From NCBI GenBank assembly GCA_020622165.1, contig JACNMN010000004.1:1-64000 (forward strand): a stretch of DNA of 64,000 nucleotides. Direction: 5' to 3'. The position numbers were made by a program, and so were the translations under genes. Below the pieces are notes generated by a model. The model was given only the letters and a program-made list of their open reading frames with translations. It did no database searches and was not told where the DNA came from. The DNA comes from Boseongicola sp. H5. Its GTDB lineage: Bacteria > Pseudomonadota > Alphaproteobacteria > Rhodobacterales > Rhodobacteraceae. Positions 18,454 through 28,182 of the stretch are shown piece by piece. Numbering within the stretch: the first letter of the stretch is position 1; each line of letters starts with the position of its first letter.

Positions 18454-19553
18454 AGATTGGGTGTCAGAATCACCTGAGTGGCGTTCTGCAGGGTCAGGAT
18501 CGTACCGGGCAAAAGCCCGATAGGGCTGTTTTCCTGCCCCTCGAACGCGGAATTGATCGAATCCACCCGGCTCAGCAGACGGATCATCGCGGGCGAAGTG
18601 ACCACGGTGTTGTGGTTGAGCGCATCCCGGTCGCCGCCGCGAAACTCCGACACGTCGATCAGCGTCACGTTGAATTCCGCAACGTCGTCTATGGTGCCGA
18701 TATTGCCCAGCCGCGCCGGTTGCCCGCTGATCCGCGCGGACAGGCGCAGCGCCCGGTCCCGTTGCGATGTGAAGATGAAAAACGGCTCGGGCAGCGGCAG
18801 GATCCGCATGGCCTGAGACCGGAACACCTGCACGTCGATATCGGGCGACATCAGCACCACGCCGCTGATCCGGTCGAGAACGCGATCCGCGCCGCCGATC
18901 CGAAGCTGCCGCAGCGCCTCCATAACAAGTTCCGATCCGACCGAATGGGCAACGATGACGATGTCATGCGACCCGGCCGCCGCGATTTCGCGCAGAAACT
19001 GCTCCAGCCCGTCGCGGGCGAAAAGCGCACTGTCGCGGTCATAGGCGTATCCGAAGGGCGAACTGAGACTGGGCCAGGCATAATGCAGCGCCACACCCGG
19101 TATCTCGAAATCATTGCGAATCTGGGCTGTGCGGAAAAGACCGTCGGCAAAGGTGTTGTTGAAGCCGTGAACGAAGACCATGACCTCCCGCGCGTTCTCG
19201 GGCTGGGCGGCGACGGCTGCGCGCAAACCGCGGCGGAAGGCGGCGGCATCGGCAAAACTGCCCGCCTGGCTGACGACGAAATCAGCCTCCAGATCCACCT
19301 CGCCTCTGGGCCAGTTGACCTCTCCAACCTCCCTGTTCGGCGGAATAGCCACATCGAACCGGGTGAAGCCGAGCCCTTCCAGCCGATCGCTGGTGAACCT
19401 GCTGCCATCGTAAACCCGATTGCTGGCGACAAAGACGCTCTCGATCGCGCCGCCCGAAGCCGCATCGGGCACGATGACAATGGATGCACGGGGGGCGCAG
19501 CCGGCCAGAAGGGCCAAGATCAGGACAAAGGCAATTCTTTGCATGGGTGGCAT
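18450..19553 (-). CDS. Alpha/beta hydrolase lipoprotein (DUF900-like)
   Basis: This 367-residue protein has a lipoprotein signal (VLILALLAGC lipobox near residue 19). The hydrolase fold has VMVFVHGFNNTFADGLF and the nucleophile elbow VIVAHSVGSEL. The family (DUF900) contains uncharacterised esterase-like proteins. The substrate is unknown. Either ATG (19553 or 19544) could start it. The C-terminus ends in a run of small and hydrophobic residues. Confidence 0.85.
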   Translation of the reverse strand: MPPMQRIAFVLILALLAGCAPRASIVIVPDAASGGAIESVFVASNRVYDGSRFTSDRLEGLGFTRFDVAIPPNREVGEVNWPRGEVDLEADFVVSQAGSFADAAAFRRGLRAAVAAQPENAREVMVFVHGFNNTFADGLFRTAQIRNDFEIPGVALHYAWPSLSSPFGYAYDRDSALFARDGLEQFLREIAAAGSHDIVIVAHSVGSELVMEALRQLRIGGADRVLDRISGVVLMSPDIDVQVFRSQAMRILPLPEPFFIFTSQRDRALRLSARISGQPARLGNIGTIDDVAEFNVTLIDVSEFRGGDRDALNHNTVVTSPAMIRLLSRVDSINSAFEGQENSPIGLLPGTILTLQNATQVILTPNL

Positions 19554-19583
19554 CTCGCCGAAATCAAATGCTGTGAAACCCTT

Positions 19584-20900
19584 TTACAGCACGTAGCGGC
19601 TCAGATCAGCGGATTTCATCAGCGCACCCAAATTTGCCTCCACGAACCCGGCATCCACCACAATGGCATCGCCTGAACGGTCCGGCGCGGTGAAGCTAAG
19701 CTCTTCGAAGACCCGCTCCATCACGGTATAAAGCCGCCGGGCGCCGATGTTTTCCACATCCTGATTGACCTCGGCGGCAATCCGCGCAAGCGCCGCGATC
19801 CCGTCTTCGGTAAAGCTGACGGTGACCTCTTCGGTCGCCATCAGGGCGGTGTATTGCAAGGTGAGCGCATTGTCGGTTTCGGTCAGGATGCGCACGAAAT
19901 CCTCTTCGGTCAGCGCCCGCAGTTCCACCCGGATCGGCAGACGGCCCTGAAGCTCCGGCAAGAGATCCGAAGGCTTGGCGATGTGAAAAGCGCCCGAGGC
20001 GATGAAAAGGACATGATCGGTTTTCACGGGGCCGTACTTGGTTGAAACCGTCGTCCCCTCGATCAGCGGCAACAGATCGCGCTGCACCCCCTCGCGGGAG
20101 ACATCCGCGCCACGCGCATCCGACCGGGCGCAAACCTTGTCGATCTCGTCGATGAACACGATCCCGTTCTGCTCCACGGCGGTCAGCGCTTCGCGGGTTA
20201 CGGCTTCCTGATCCAGAAGCTTGTCGGCCTCTTCCTCGATCAGGAGATCGTAACTGGCCGCGACGCTCAGCCGTTTGCGCACGGTCCGTCCGCCAAAGGC
20301 TTTCCCGAACAGATCGCCAAGGTTCATCCCGCCCGGCAACCCGCCCATCCCGCCCGGCTGGCCGGGAATTTCGAACATCGGCATCGGGTTGGAACTGTCA
20401 GCGACCTCCAGCTCGATCATCGTGTTGTCCAGCTCTCCGGCGCGCAGCTTCTTGCGGAACATCTCCCGGGTCTGTTCGCGCGCATCCGTCCCGGCCAGCG
20501 CCTCTATCACCCGCTCTTCCGCGGCGTCATGGGCCTTGGCCTTCACCTCGTCGCGCATCGATTCGCGGATCATCACCTGCGCCGCGTCGACCAGATCGCG
20601 GATGATCTGCTCCACATCCCGGCCGACATAGCCAACCTCGGTGAACTTGGTCGCCTCCACCTTGATGAAAGGCGCCCGCGCCAGCTTGGCCAGCCTGCGG
20701 CTGATTTCGGTTTTGCCGACGCCCGTGGGCCCGATCATGAGGATATTCTTGGGATAGACCTCGTCGCGCAGGTCATCGCCAAGCTGTTTGCGGCGCCAGC
20801 GATTGCGCAGCGCCACGGCCACGGCGCGCTTGGCATCCTTCTGGCCAATGATGAAACGGTCGAGTTCCGAGACGATTTCGCGGGGGGTCAGGTCGGTCAA
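19584..20900 (-). CDS. hslU: HslU, ATPase subunit of the HslUV protease
   Basis: This 438-residue AAA+ unfoldase feeds substrates to HslV. The Walker [20 protein letters not shown], the I domain, Walker [11 protein letters not shown] and the C-terminal YVL tail that docks into HslV are present. The family start [19 protein letters not shown] is preceded by a TTG at 20900, whose TTGA overlaps the stop of the upstream gene. The frame extends upstream to 21002 without family support. The operon is hslV-membrane protein-hslU. Confidence 0.96.
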   Translation of the reverse strand: MTDLTPREIVSELDRFIIGQKDAKRAVAVALRNRWRRKQLGDDLRDEVYPKNILMIGPTGVGKTEISRRLAKLARAPFIKVEATKFTEVGYVGRDVEQIIRDLVDAAQVMIRESMRDEVKAKAHDAAEERVIEALAGTDAREQTREMFRKKLRAGELDNTMIELEVADSSNPMPMFEIPGQPGGMGGLPGGMNLGDLFGKAFGGRTVRKRLSVAASYDLLIEEEADKLLDQEAVTREALTAVEQNGIVFIDEIDKVCARSDARGADVSREGVQRDLLPLIEGTTVSTKYGPVKTDHVLFIASGAFHIAKPSDLLPELQGRLPIRVELRALTEEDFVRILTETDNALTLQYTALMATEEVTVSFTEDGIAALARIAAEVNQDVENIGARRLYTVMERVFEELSFTAPDRSGDAIVVDAGFVEANLGALMKSADLSRYVL

Positions 20901-21979
20901 GCTTCGGGCTCCTCGGAAGTCATGATTGTCCAGGGTGGCAGGCGGTACTTGCCGGGAAACTCGGGCAGGGCGTCCATCAGGACCCGGCGCAGAACCTCCC
21001 ATTTCGCGCCAAGCACGATCAGTCCAAGGCCAAGCAGCAGGATGGCGAGGAAGGCGCCCCCCTCCATCACCGTGATCGACAAGACCACGATGTAGCCGAC
21101 GCTGGAGACCAGAAAGGACCGCCGGTCGATCACCACCGCAAAAATCGCCATGCAGGCCACGAATGCGACCAGCAGAAGCTGCGCGAACACGCTTCCCACA
21201 TCGAAGAGCGACAGGGCGATCGTGTTCACGATTGCGGGCGCCGCAATGATATGCAGCCAGAACCCGCTGGCCGAGCGTCGCGTGACCCGATGCGGATCGC
21301 TCATATCGAAGCGCAGGGCGACCGCAAGCCCGATCAGTCCCAGAACCATGGTCAGGATCGCAAAGGGGCCTTCGGCGGTCAGCAGAAAGATATCGGCGGG
21401 CTCCGTCGGCAAGGTGCCGCTGAAGCTGACAAGGCCGAAGGTCGTCGTGAAGACGCCGAGGGCGATCAGGGCCATGGTGAATGGAACCCGGAAAAACACG
21501 TAATAGGCGACAAGCGATACGGTCCAGACACCGGCCGCCAATGTGATCGACATGGCGAACTCCGCATCCAGCATCCAGCCCAGCGACCGCCCCAGTTGCC
21601 CGGCACCCAGCGCAAAGAAAACGGCCAGCGTGATGGAGGGGGCGACCATCCGGCGGGTCAATGTGAAGTATCTGGCCAGCATGACGACGGCGGCCATGGT
21701 CATCACCGCGTAGACCATCGCCAGAACATAGCCGTTGTTGGCATCGAAAAGACTGAGGCCGGTCAGGCCGGCCCAGCCGGCATAAAGGATCACCAGACCG
21801 ACAACGATGAAGATCTCGTTGAACCCGCGGAAAAGCTCGAAAGGCTCATCAAGTCCGGACATATGCTTCCGGGTTCCGCGCCGGGCCTCGCCCAGTGCGA
21901 TCAACGAGACGGCCTGCGCCTCGGATATCATGCCCGCGCCCACCGCTGCGCGAATGTCGTCGCGGCTGATACCGGTCAC
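20897..21979 (-). CDS. Unknown multi-pass membrane protein between hslV and hslU
   Basis: This 360-residue protein starts at a GTG (21979) overlapping the hslV stop as GTGA. A short soluble N-terminus ([32 protein letters not shown]) is followed by about ten hydrophobic segments. The N-terminus recalls DUF2157-type proteins, but I am not sure of this family. Position inside the hslVU operon suggests co-expression with the protease. Nothing in the sequence points to a transported substrate or catalytic site. Confidence 0.8.
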   Translation of the reverse strand: MTGISRDDIRAAVGAGMISEAQAVSLIALGEARRGTRKHMSGLDEPFELFRGFNEIFIVVGLVILYAGWAGLTGLSLFDANNGYVLAMVYAVMTMAAVVMLARYFTLTRRMVAPSITLAVFFALGAGQLGRSLGWMLDAEFAMSITLAAGVWTVSLVAYYVFFRVPFTMALIALGVFTTTFGLVSFSGTLPTEPADIFLLTAEGPFAILTMVLGLIGLAVALRFDMSDPHRVTRRSASGFWLHIIAAPAIVNTIALSLFDVGSVFAQLLLVAFVACMAIFAVVIDRRSFLVSSVGYIVVLSITVMEGGAFLAILLLGLGLIVLGAKWEVLRRVLMDALPEFPGKYRLPPWTIMTSEEPEA

Positions 21980-22533
21980 TTGCCGATCCTCTCCACGGTC
22001 AGGTTGCCGTTCGTGTAAACGCAGATATCGGCGGCAATCGCCATGGCCTTGCGGGCAATCTCCTCCGCGCTCAGATCCGTTTCCGACAGGCCCCGCGCCG
22101 CTGCGAGCGCATAGTTTCCACCAGATCCGATTGCGGCGATCCCGTACTCGGGCTCCAGCACATCGCCCGCCCCGGTGATGACGTAAAGCTCCACGCCATC
22201 GGTGACGATCAGCATCGCTTCCAGCTTTTGCAGGTACTTGTCCGTGCGCCAGTCCTTGGCCAGTTCCACGCTGGCGCGTTGCAGCTGCCCCGGCGTCGCC
22301 TCCAGCTTGCTTTCCAGCCGCTCCAGCAGCGTGAAGGCATCCGCCGTCGATCCGGCGAACCCGCACACCACGTCATATCCGCCGGGGCTCAGCCGCCGCA
22401 CCTTCCGCGCCGATCCCTTGATCACAGTCTGGCCGAGGCTCACCTGCCCGTCTCCGGCCACAACCACCTCATTGCCCTTGCGCACGCCGATAATCGTGGT
22501 GCCGTGCCAGCCAGGAAAATCCGATTTGCTCAT
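21976..22533 (-). CDS. hslV: HslV, peptidase subunit of the HslUV protease
   Basis: This 185-residue N-terminal nucleophile peptidase is related to proteasome beta subunits. After an 11-residue propeptide the catalytic threonine is T12 ([12 protein letters not shown]). [14 protein letters not shown] and [17 protein letters not shown] match the family. It is the last housekeeping gene before the photosynthesis cluster. crtC ends 53 bases away on the same strand. Confidence 0.97.
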   Translation of the reverse strand: MSKSDFPGWHGTTIIGVRKGNEVVVAGDGQVSLGQTVIKGSARKVRRLSPGGYDVVCGFAGSTADAFTLLERLESKLEATPGQLQRASVELAKDWRTDKYLQKLEAMLIVTDGVELYVITGAGDVLEPEYGIAAIGSGGNYALAAARGLSETDLSAEEIARKAMAIAADICVYTNGNLTVERIGK

Positions 22534-22586
22534 GCCGTCTCCTATTCTTGGCCCTATATGGACAAGGCAGGGTCGGGGAACAAGTT

Positions 22587-23552
22587 CTAGCCGGGCCAGC
22601 GGGCGCGCCGGGGCACACGGACGGCCAGCATCGGCATCAGCCAGTTGGAGGAAAACCGGTTCAGATCCAGCGCCTCGTGAACGCCCACGGTTTCCTCGCC
22701 ATTGATCCGGGTGCGCACCACGGAACGGTTGTAAAACGGGGCGTCCAGCATCGGTTTCACCTGTTTCGGCGCGTATCCCTCATCCGCCCGCGTTTCGCGC
22801 TTCACCAGCCAGAAGGGGCGCGGCAGCCTCGCCTTTGGCGGCATGTCGATTGCGCGCGGGGTGCCGTCTTCGGCAAAGCCGATCGCGGTGGCCAGATCCG
22901 TCCCGTCCCGCCGCACCGCGTCGTAGAAACACGCCGCCCCGTCTTTCAGGGGGAACCGGCCCCAGGTCCAGTAGCTGAAATCCGCCTCCAAGGCGCGGGT
23001 TCCGAAATTCGCGTCGAAATATCCATGTCCGGACCATGTCCAGCCCGGGCGGTTCAGCGCCACGTCGATCTCCGCCTTCGGGGCGAATGGCCGCCAGACA
23101 TGCGCGCCATCCTCGGTCAGCGGCAATTCCACCGTCGTCAGGGCCGATGGCCGCACCGTCACGGTGCCGCTGATCCGCTGGGCGTGGGGGGTGCTGATCT
23201 CGTTGATCTCGACGATCAGCTTTTCGCCGTCCCATTGCATCGCAGACGGTCCGATCTGCAACCGGTCATCGGAAAGCGTCAGCGCCTCCTGCCCGCGATC
23301 GGTCATCGTCCAGCGCCCGCCCCGTCCATACGTGACGACATTCAGGCAGCAGTGATCGGCCGGGTTCTTCCGGCCGGACCAGCGGTACCAGGGTGAGAAA
23401 ACCGAGCCTATGAAGCCTATGATGGAGATCGCCTTTTCCCCATCGTCGCTGATCCCGTCGACATACCACCAGGCATAGCCGTCCGGCGGGACGTGGAGGT
23501 TGAAGCACGGTCGCTCAAGATCGCCGCGGCCGCGTGCCGCCCGGAGAGGCAG
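22587..23552 (-). CDS. crtC: CrtC, carotenoid 1,2-hydratase (hydroxyneurosporene synthase)
   Basis: CrtC adds water across the terminal 1,2 double bond of neurosporene-type carotenoids in the spheroidene pathway. The conserved core starts at [18 protein letters not shown] and continues with [25 protein letters not shown] and [14 protein letters not shown]. The start is unresolved. No ATG, GTG or TTG occurs in frame for well over 40 codons upstream of the conserved N-terminus, inside the crtD 3' end. The coordinate given uses the nearest in-frame CTG (321 aa), with about 136 bases of overlap with crtD. Initiation by coupling to crtD, a rare start codon, or a frame error are all possible. Confidence 0.88.
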   Translation of the reverse strand: MPLRAARGRGDLERPCFNLHVPPDGYAWWYVDGISDDGEKAISIIGFIGSVFSPWYRWSGRKNPADHCCLNVVTYGRGGRWTMTDRGQEALTLSDDRLQIGPSAMQWDGEKLIVEINEISTPHAQRISGTVTVRPSALTTVELPLTEDGAHVWRPFAPKAEIDVALNRPGWTWSGHGYFDANFGTRALEADFSYWTWGRFPLKDGAACFYDAVRRDGTDLATAIGFAEDGTPRAIDMPPKARLPRPFWLVKRETRADEGYAPKQVKPMLDAPFYNRSVVRTRINGEETVGVHEALDLNRFSSNWLMPMLAVRVPRRARWPG

Positions 23553-24976
23553 GCCATCGGAACGCCCGCTCCCGGATGTACCCCGCCCCCCGCCAGATAG
23601 AGACCCGGGACCCGGCTGCGCACCTTCGGCCGATGAAACGCCGCCATCATCCCGTGCGGGCTCCGCCCGTAGAGGGATCCGTCCGAGCCGGGGAAAAGCC
23701 GGCCGAATTCCGCCGGCGTCGTCAGCGCGGTGGTCTCCGGCCTCGGAGAGAAGGTCAATCCCAGCCTCTGAAACGTCTCGAACGTGCGGGTTTGGCATAT
23801 CTGGGCCTCCTTGGCATCCGGGATCCCGCCTGCCGGGCCGTTCATGATGATCTCGAAGCGCTCCGGGCTTTTCGGCGGGATCCCGTCGCCGCGGTCCTGT
23901 GCGCATAGATACAAGGTGGGATCGCGCGGCCTCCGCCCGGCTGCCAGATCGTCGAACTCCGATTTCGGGTCCGTCCCGAAGAACACATTGTGATGACTGA
24001 GATCGCACCCTTTGGCCTGCGCGGCGAAGGCCCAGACATAGGCCGAAAGACTGCGCGGCAGCACGGCCTTTTTCTCCACCGCGTGGGTAACGCCCGGTCC
24101 AAGCCGCCCCTCGTACAGCGCCTTGGGGTCCCCGTTGAAGACGACAAGGTTGCAAACCAGCCTTTCGCCCGATTGCAGATGGACCGCGCTGACGCGCCCG
24201 TCCTGCTGTTCGATCCGGGTGGCGCGCTCTGCGAAGTTGAACTCCGCACCGAATTTCGCGCCCAGATCGTGCAGTGCCTGCGCCAGCCGGTGCATGCCCC
24301 CTTCGACGCGCCAGACGCCATTGGCTTCGGATCGCCAGATCAGGCCGAGGATCGCCGGGCTCCGATAGGGCGATCCGCCCACATATGTTGCATATCGCCC
24401 GAAAAGCTGCCGCAGGCGCGGGTCGCTGAACTGTGCGGCAAGGGAGCCTGCCAGCGTCTTGAGCGGCGCCATGTCCCTGATCAGCCCCGGGTGGCGCAAG
24501 ACATGCGCGCTCAGCTCCAGAAGGCCCGGCGCATGGGATTGCATCATCGGCGCATCGAACCCGTCATAAAGCCGCCCCGCGCGGGCCGAAAACGCACGGA
24601 ACTCCGCCTCCGCTCTTTCGCCCGCGAACAGGCGAACCGCTTCGGCGCTGCGCTCGGCATCGTCGAACAGATCAAGGCTGCTTCCATCGGCCCACCAATG
24701 CCGCGCAAGAACCGTCTCCCGCTGAAGGGAGACATGATCCTCAAGGCGCTCGCCAACCTCGGCAAACAGCTCCTCGAAGACGGGCCGCATGGTCAGAACG
24801 GTCGGCCCCGCATCCACCGGCCCCGCATCGGAGGGGAGCGTGCGCATCTTCCCTCCGGGCGCGTCATGCATGTCGATCACGCGCACCCGCAGGCCCGCAT
24901 GCGACAGCCGCAATGCCGCCGACAATCCGGCGATGCCGGCACCTATCACAACAGCAGTGTCCGTGGGGGTGGCCAC
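23417..24976 (-). CDS. crtD: CrtD, methoxyneurosporene/hydroxyneurosporene desaturase
   Basis: This 519-residue FAD-dependent carotenoid 3,4-desaturase belongs to the CrtI family. It has the dinucleotide-binding motif VVIGAGIAGLSAALRLSHAG at the N-terminus and the C-terminal [26 protein letters not shown] signature. The frame opens at a GTG at 25003, but that codon overlaps a PpsR box and has no ribosome site. The GTG at 24976 is preceded by GGAGG at 8 bases and is preferred. The last 40 or so codons overlap crtC in another frame, and this tail is Ser/Thr/Gly-rich and unlike a folded domain. Confidence 0.93.
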   Translation of the reverse strand: MATPTDTAVVIGAGIAGLSAALRLSHAGLRVRVIDMHDAPGGKMRTLPSDAGPVDAGPTVLTMRPVFEELFAEVGERLEDHVSLQRETVLARHWWADGSSLDLFDDAERSAEAVRLFAGERAEAEFRAFSARAGRLYDGFDAPMMQSHAPGLLELSAHVLRHPGLIRDMAPLKTLAGSLAAQFSDPRLRQLFGRYATYVGGSPYRSPAILGLIWRSEANGVWRVEGGMHRLAQALHDLGAKFGAEFNFAERATRIEQQDGRVSAVHLQSGERLVCNLVVFNGDPKALYEGRLGPGVTHAVEKKAVLPRSLSAYVWAFAAQAKGCDLSHHNVFFGTDPKSEFDDLAAGRRPRDPTLYLCAQDRGDGIPPKSPERFEIIMNGPAGGIPDAKEAQICQTRTFETFQRLGLTFSPRPETTALTTPAEFGRLFPGSDGSLYGRSPHGMMAAFHRPKVRSRVPGLYLAGGGVHPGAGVPMACLSGRHAAAAILSDRASTSTSRRTAMPGGMSTGSATMGKRRSPS

Positions 24977-24997
24977 GTGCGAAGCCTCCGGTCGATC

Positions 24998-25015
24998 TGT
25001 CACTTATTGTTGACA
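24998..25015. promoter_or_regulatory. PpsR/CrtJ box 1 in the crtD-crtE gap
   Basis: TGTCACTTATTGTTGACA fits TGT-N12-ACA, the binding motif of the repressor PpsR (CrtJ). It sits just upstream of the preferred crtD start. A second box starts 31 bases further on, as expected for cooperative binding of PpsR tetramers. Confidence 0.75.
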
Positions 25016-25028
25016 CACGGCGCGGGAG

Positions 25029-25046
25029 TGTCCAGTGTAATTTACA
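25029..25046. promoter_or_regulatory. PpsR/CrtJ box 2 in the crtD-crtE gap
   Basis: TGTCCAGTGTAATTTACA fits TGT-N12-ACA and contains the near-perfect dyad GTGTAATTTACAC (25035-25047). It lies about 50 bases before the crtE start and with box 1 covers the divergent crtD/crtE promoter region. Confidence 0.75.
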
Positions 25047-25094
25047 CATGTCATGTCGCACTCTGCTGACATGCACGGGTTTTCCGGAGCTCTC

Positions 25095-25964
25095 ATGCCG
25101 TTGAAATCACGAATCGAAACGACCATTGCCAATGCCATCGCCCAAGGGCAGGGCGGACAGGCGCCGCCGAAACTGGCGGCAGCACTCGATTATGCGGTGA
25201 ACCCGGGCGGCGCGCGCATTCGCCCGACAATCGCCATGTCCGTGTCTTTCGCCTGCGGCGATGACCGGCCCGAGGTGTCGAACGCGGCCGCGGCGGCGAT
25301 CGAGCTGATCCATTGCGCCAGCCTTGTCCATGACGACATGCCCTGTTTCGACGATGCCGACATCCGGCGCGGCAAGCCATCGGTTCACAAGGCATTTGGC
25401 GAGCCGCTGGCATTGCTGACGGGCGATTCGCTCATCATCATGGCGTTCGAGGTTCTGGCGCGCGCGGCGGAGCATGACGCGGCCCGCGCCATATCGCTGA
25501 TCCGTATTCTTGGCGAAAGCACCGGCATGCCGGGCGGTATCTGCGCAGGGCAGGGCTGGGAAAGCGAAGACAAGATCGATCTTGGCGCGTATCACCGCGC
25601 GAAAACCGGCGCGCTCTTTACAGCCGCCACGCGCATGGGCGCCGCCGCCGCTGGCGAAGACCCCGAGGCATGGACGGAGCTGGGCGCGCGCATCGGCGAG
25701 GCGTTTCAGGTCGCCGATGATCTGCGCGACGCGCTTTACGACGAGGCCACGCTTGGCAAGCCCGCCCATCAGGATGAAATCCACGACCGCCCCAATGCGG
25801 TCGCGGCGCTTGGTGTGCGCGGCGCGATCAGCCGGCTGGAAGATATTCTGGGCGGCGCGATTTCCTCGATCCCGTCCTGTCCGGGCGAGGCGATGCTTTG
25901 CGAAATGGTCCGCAAGCAGGCCGAGCGCCTGACGCCTGTTGTCCCGGCGCGGCAGGCCGTCTGA
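25095..25964 (+). CDS. crtE: CrtE, geranylgeranyl diphosphate synthase
   Basis: This 289-residue prenyltransferase makes C20 geranylgeranyl diphosphate for carotenoids and for the bacteriochlorophyll tail. The first aspartate-rich motif is LVHDDMPCFDDAD and the second is FQVADDLRDALYD, with the GARIRP substrate site near residue 37. ATG 25095 has GGAG five bases upstream. ATGs at 25071 and 25053 are less well placed. crtF starts three bases after the stop. Confidence 0.95.
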   Translation: MPLKSRIETTIANAIAQGQGGQAPPKLAAALDYAVNPGGARIRPTIAMSVSFACGDDRPEVSNAAAAAIELIHCASLVHDDMPCFDDADIRRGKPSVHKAFGEPLALLTGDSLIIMAFEVLARAAEHDAARAISLIRILGESTGMPGGICAGQGWESEDKIDLGAYHRAKTGALFTAATRMGAAAAGEDPEAWTELGARIGEAFQVADDLRDALYDEATLGKPAHQDEIHDRPNAVAALGVRGAISRLEDILGGAISSIPSCPGEAMLCEMVRKQAERLTPVVPARQAV

Positions 25965-25967
25965 CCC

Positions 25968-27107
25968 ATGGCGACCGTGGACAATCACGGATCCGACACA
26001 CCATCGCTGACCGATCGGATCGCCGCGTGGCGGGATCGTCTTGTCGGCTCGCGTGATTTTCAGAGCTGGGCCGCGCGGTTTCCCCTGACCAGACGCGCCG
26101 CCAGACGCGACGGGGAGCGTTTGTTCGATCTCGTTGCCGGCTTTACCCACAGCCAGGTCTTGCATGCAGTGGTTTCTCTCGGTCTGATCGACCATCTGGC
26201 CAACGGGCCGCGCAGCCCGGCCGAACTTGCGCTCAGATGCGGGGTTCCTCCTGAACGGATGGCCGTGCTTTGTCAGGCCGCCGCCGCTCTCGACCTGCTG
26301 AAACGCTGTCGCGATGGCCGCTTTCGCCTCGCGCGGCTGGGCGCTGCGCTGAACGGTGTGCCCGGTCTGCCGGAGATGATCCTGCATCACTCCGTTCTCT
26401 ACCGTGATCTGGCCGAGCCGGGCGCGTTTTTCAGGGGTGAGACGGAAACCGAACTGGCCGGCTTCTGGCCCTATGTCTTCGGTTCCGAAGGCGATGTGGA
26501 CCCGGATGTTGCGGCCACCTATTCGAACCTGATGGCGGACAGTCAGGTGCTCGTGGCCGAGGAAACCCTGAAAGCCGTCGACCTGTCGGACACCGCCGCC
26601 CTGCTCGATATCGGCGGCGGGACAGGCGCTTTCCTTGCGGCCGTGGGCGCCGCTTACCCTGAACTGGCGCTTCATCTTTTCGATCTTCCGGCCGTGGCGC
26701 CCACCGCGCAGGATCGATTCGATGCCGCCGGGCTATCCGGCCGGGCGACCATTCATTCGGGGAGCTTTCAACGCGATCCGCTTCCGATTGGTGCCGACGC
26801 GATCAGTCTGATCCGCGTGCTCTATGACCATCAGGACGCTACGGTTCGCGCCCTTCTGGCCAGCGCCCATGCGACCCTGCCGCCGGGCGGCCGCATCGTG
26901 ATTTCCGAGCCGATGTCCGGCGGCGACCGCCCCGAAAGGGCCGGAGACGCCTATTTTGCACTGTATTGCCTGGCCATGCGAACTGGCACCGTCCGCTCCG
27001 CAGGGCGAATCGCGGACCTGCTGTCCGAGGCGGGCTTCGTCGCTGTCGCTATCCCCAAGGTTGATCGCCCCTTCGTCACCCGCGTGGTCACGGCGGAGAA
27101 AGCCTGA
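25968..27107 (+). CDS. crtF: CrtF, hydroxyneurosporene O-methyltransferase
   Basis: This 379-residue enzyme methylates the 1-hydroxyl introduced by CrtC, giving the methoxy group of spheroidene-type carotenoids. It has an N-terminal dimerisation and winged-helix domain (LFDLVAGFTHSQVLHAVVSLGLIDHL) and a C-terminal SAM-binding domain (ALLDIGGGTGAFLAAVG). The family is O-methyltransferase type 2. It lies directly behind crtE. Confidence 0.95.
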   Translation: MATVDNHGSDTPSLTDRIAAWRDRLVGSRDFQSWAARFPLTRRAARRDGERLFDLVAGFTHSQVLHAVVSLGLIDHLANGPRSPAELALRCGVPPERMAVLCQAAAALDLLKRCRDGRFRLARLGAALNGVPGLPEMILHHSVLYRDLAEPGAFFRGETETELAGFWPYVFGSEGDVDPDVAATYSNLMADSQVLVAEETLKAVDLSDTAALLDIGGGTGAFLAAVGAAYPELALHLFDLPAVAPTAQDRFDAAGLSGRATIHSGSFQRDPLPIGADAISLIRVLYDHQDATVRALLASAHATLPPGGRIVISEPMSGGDRPERAGDAYFALYCLAMRTGTVRSAGRIADLLSEAGFVAVAIPKVDRPFVTRVVTAEKA

Positions 27108-27125
27108 ATATCCTGACAATCCGGC

Positions 27126-27143
27126 TGTCCATTTTCGTTGACA
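27126..27143. promoter_or_regulatory. PpsR/CrtJ box 1 upstream of bchC
   Basis: TGTCCATTTTCGTTGACA fits TGT-N12-ACA in the crtF-bchC gap. It is followed 26 bases later by a second box. It overlaps a possible -35 hexamer TTGACA (27138-27143). Confidence 0.7.
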
Positions 27144-27151
27144 TGTAAAAG

Positions 27152-27169
27152 TGTCAGGTTAAACTGACA
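27152..27169. promoter_or_regulatory. PpsR/CrtJ box 2 upstream of bchC
   Basis: TGTCAGGTTAAACTGACA is a nearly perfect dyad and the best TGT-N12-ACA match in the window. It lies about 70 bases upstream of the bchC GTG start. Confidence 0.85.
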
Positions 27170-27240
27170 CATGAGATTTGACCTGTCGCGCCCCGATGAC
27201 AGGTCTCCGCACCGCCAGATTCGCGAGAAAGGACAAGCCA

Positions 27241-28182
27241 GTGCAAACCACCGCCGTCATTCTCGAAGGTCCGCGCAAGCTGGATCTCGGCGCGTTGGAG
27301 CTGGACAAGCCGACCGCCGATGATCTGGTGATCGCGGTTTCCCATTCCGGCATATCGACGGGCACCGAAAAGCTCTTCTGGTCCGGCGACATGCCGCCCT
27401 TCCCCGGCATGGGTTACCCGCTCGTTCCCGGGTACGAGGCCGCGGGAGAGGTTGTCGAAGCGGGAGCGAATACCGGTTTCTCGGTCGGGGAGCGGGTCTT
27501 TGTGCCCGGCGCGAATTGCTATGGCGAGGTCAAGGGCCTCTTCGGCGGGGCATCCCATCATCTTGTGACCCCCGCCGCCCGCGTCGTGCGCATCGACGTC
27601 GCGATGGGGGCCGAGGGCGCCCTTCTCGCGCTGGCCGCGACTGCCCGGCACGCGATGGCCGGCCTCGACAAGACACTGCCCGACCTTATCGTCGGCCACG
27701 GCGTGTTCGGGCGTCTTCTGGCGCGGCTGACAATCGCCGCCGGGGGCAAACCGCCCACCGTCTGGGAGATCAGCGAGGACCGCGCAACCGGCGCCGAGGG
27801 CTACACCGTCCTTCATCCCGACAGCGACGACCGCAAGGATTACGACTGCATCTATGATGCCACCGGCGACGGCAGCCTGCTCAACCCGCTGATCGGCCGC
27901 ATCGCCAAGGGGGGCGAAATCGTGCTGGCGGGGTTCTATCCCGAACCGCTCAGCTTTGCCTTCCCGCCCGCCTTCATGAAAGAGGCCCGGTTCCGCATCG
28001 CCGCCGAATGGACGCGCGCCGATCTGGTCGCCACCCGCGATCTCATCGATCACGGCGCGCTGAACCTGCACGGGCTGATCACTCATAACCTGCCCGCCCA
28101 TCAGGCCAGAACTGCCTACCAGACGGCATTCGAAGATCCGGCCTGCCTGAAGATGATCCTGAACTGGGAGAACGCCGCATGA
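27241..28182 (+). CDS. bchC: BchC, bacteriochlorophyllide a dehydrogenase
   Basis: This 313-residue medium-chain dehydrogenase oxidises the 3-hydroxyethyl group to 3-acetyl in bacteriochlorophyllide a synthesis. The start [16 protein letters not shown] and the GEVVEAG and [14 protein letters not shown] segments match the family. GTG 27241 with AAGGA upstream is the likely start. The frame opens earlier at 27178. The 3' end overlaps bchX as ATGA, beginning the bchCXYZ-pufQBALMC transcription unit. Confidence 0.95.
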   Translation: MQTTAVILEGPRKLDLGALELDKPTADDLVIAVSHSGISTGTEKLFWSGDMPPFPGMGYPLVPGYEAAGEVVEAGANTGFSVGERVFVPGANCYGEVKGLFGGASHHLVTPAARVVRIDVAMGAEGALLALAATARHAMAGLDKTLPDLIVGHGVFGRLLARLTIAAGGKPPTVWEISEDRATGAEGYTVLHPDSDDRKDYDCIYDATGDGSLLNPLIGRIAKGGEIVLAGFYPEPLSFAFPPAFMKEARFRIAAEWTRADLVATRDLIDHGALNLHGLITHNLPAHQARTAYQTAFEDPACLKMILNWENAA

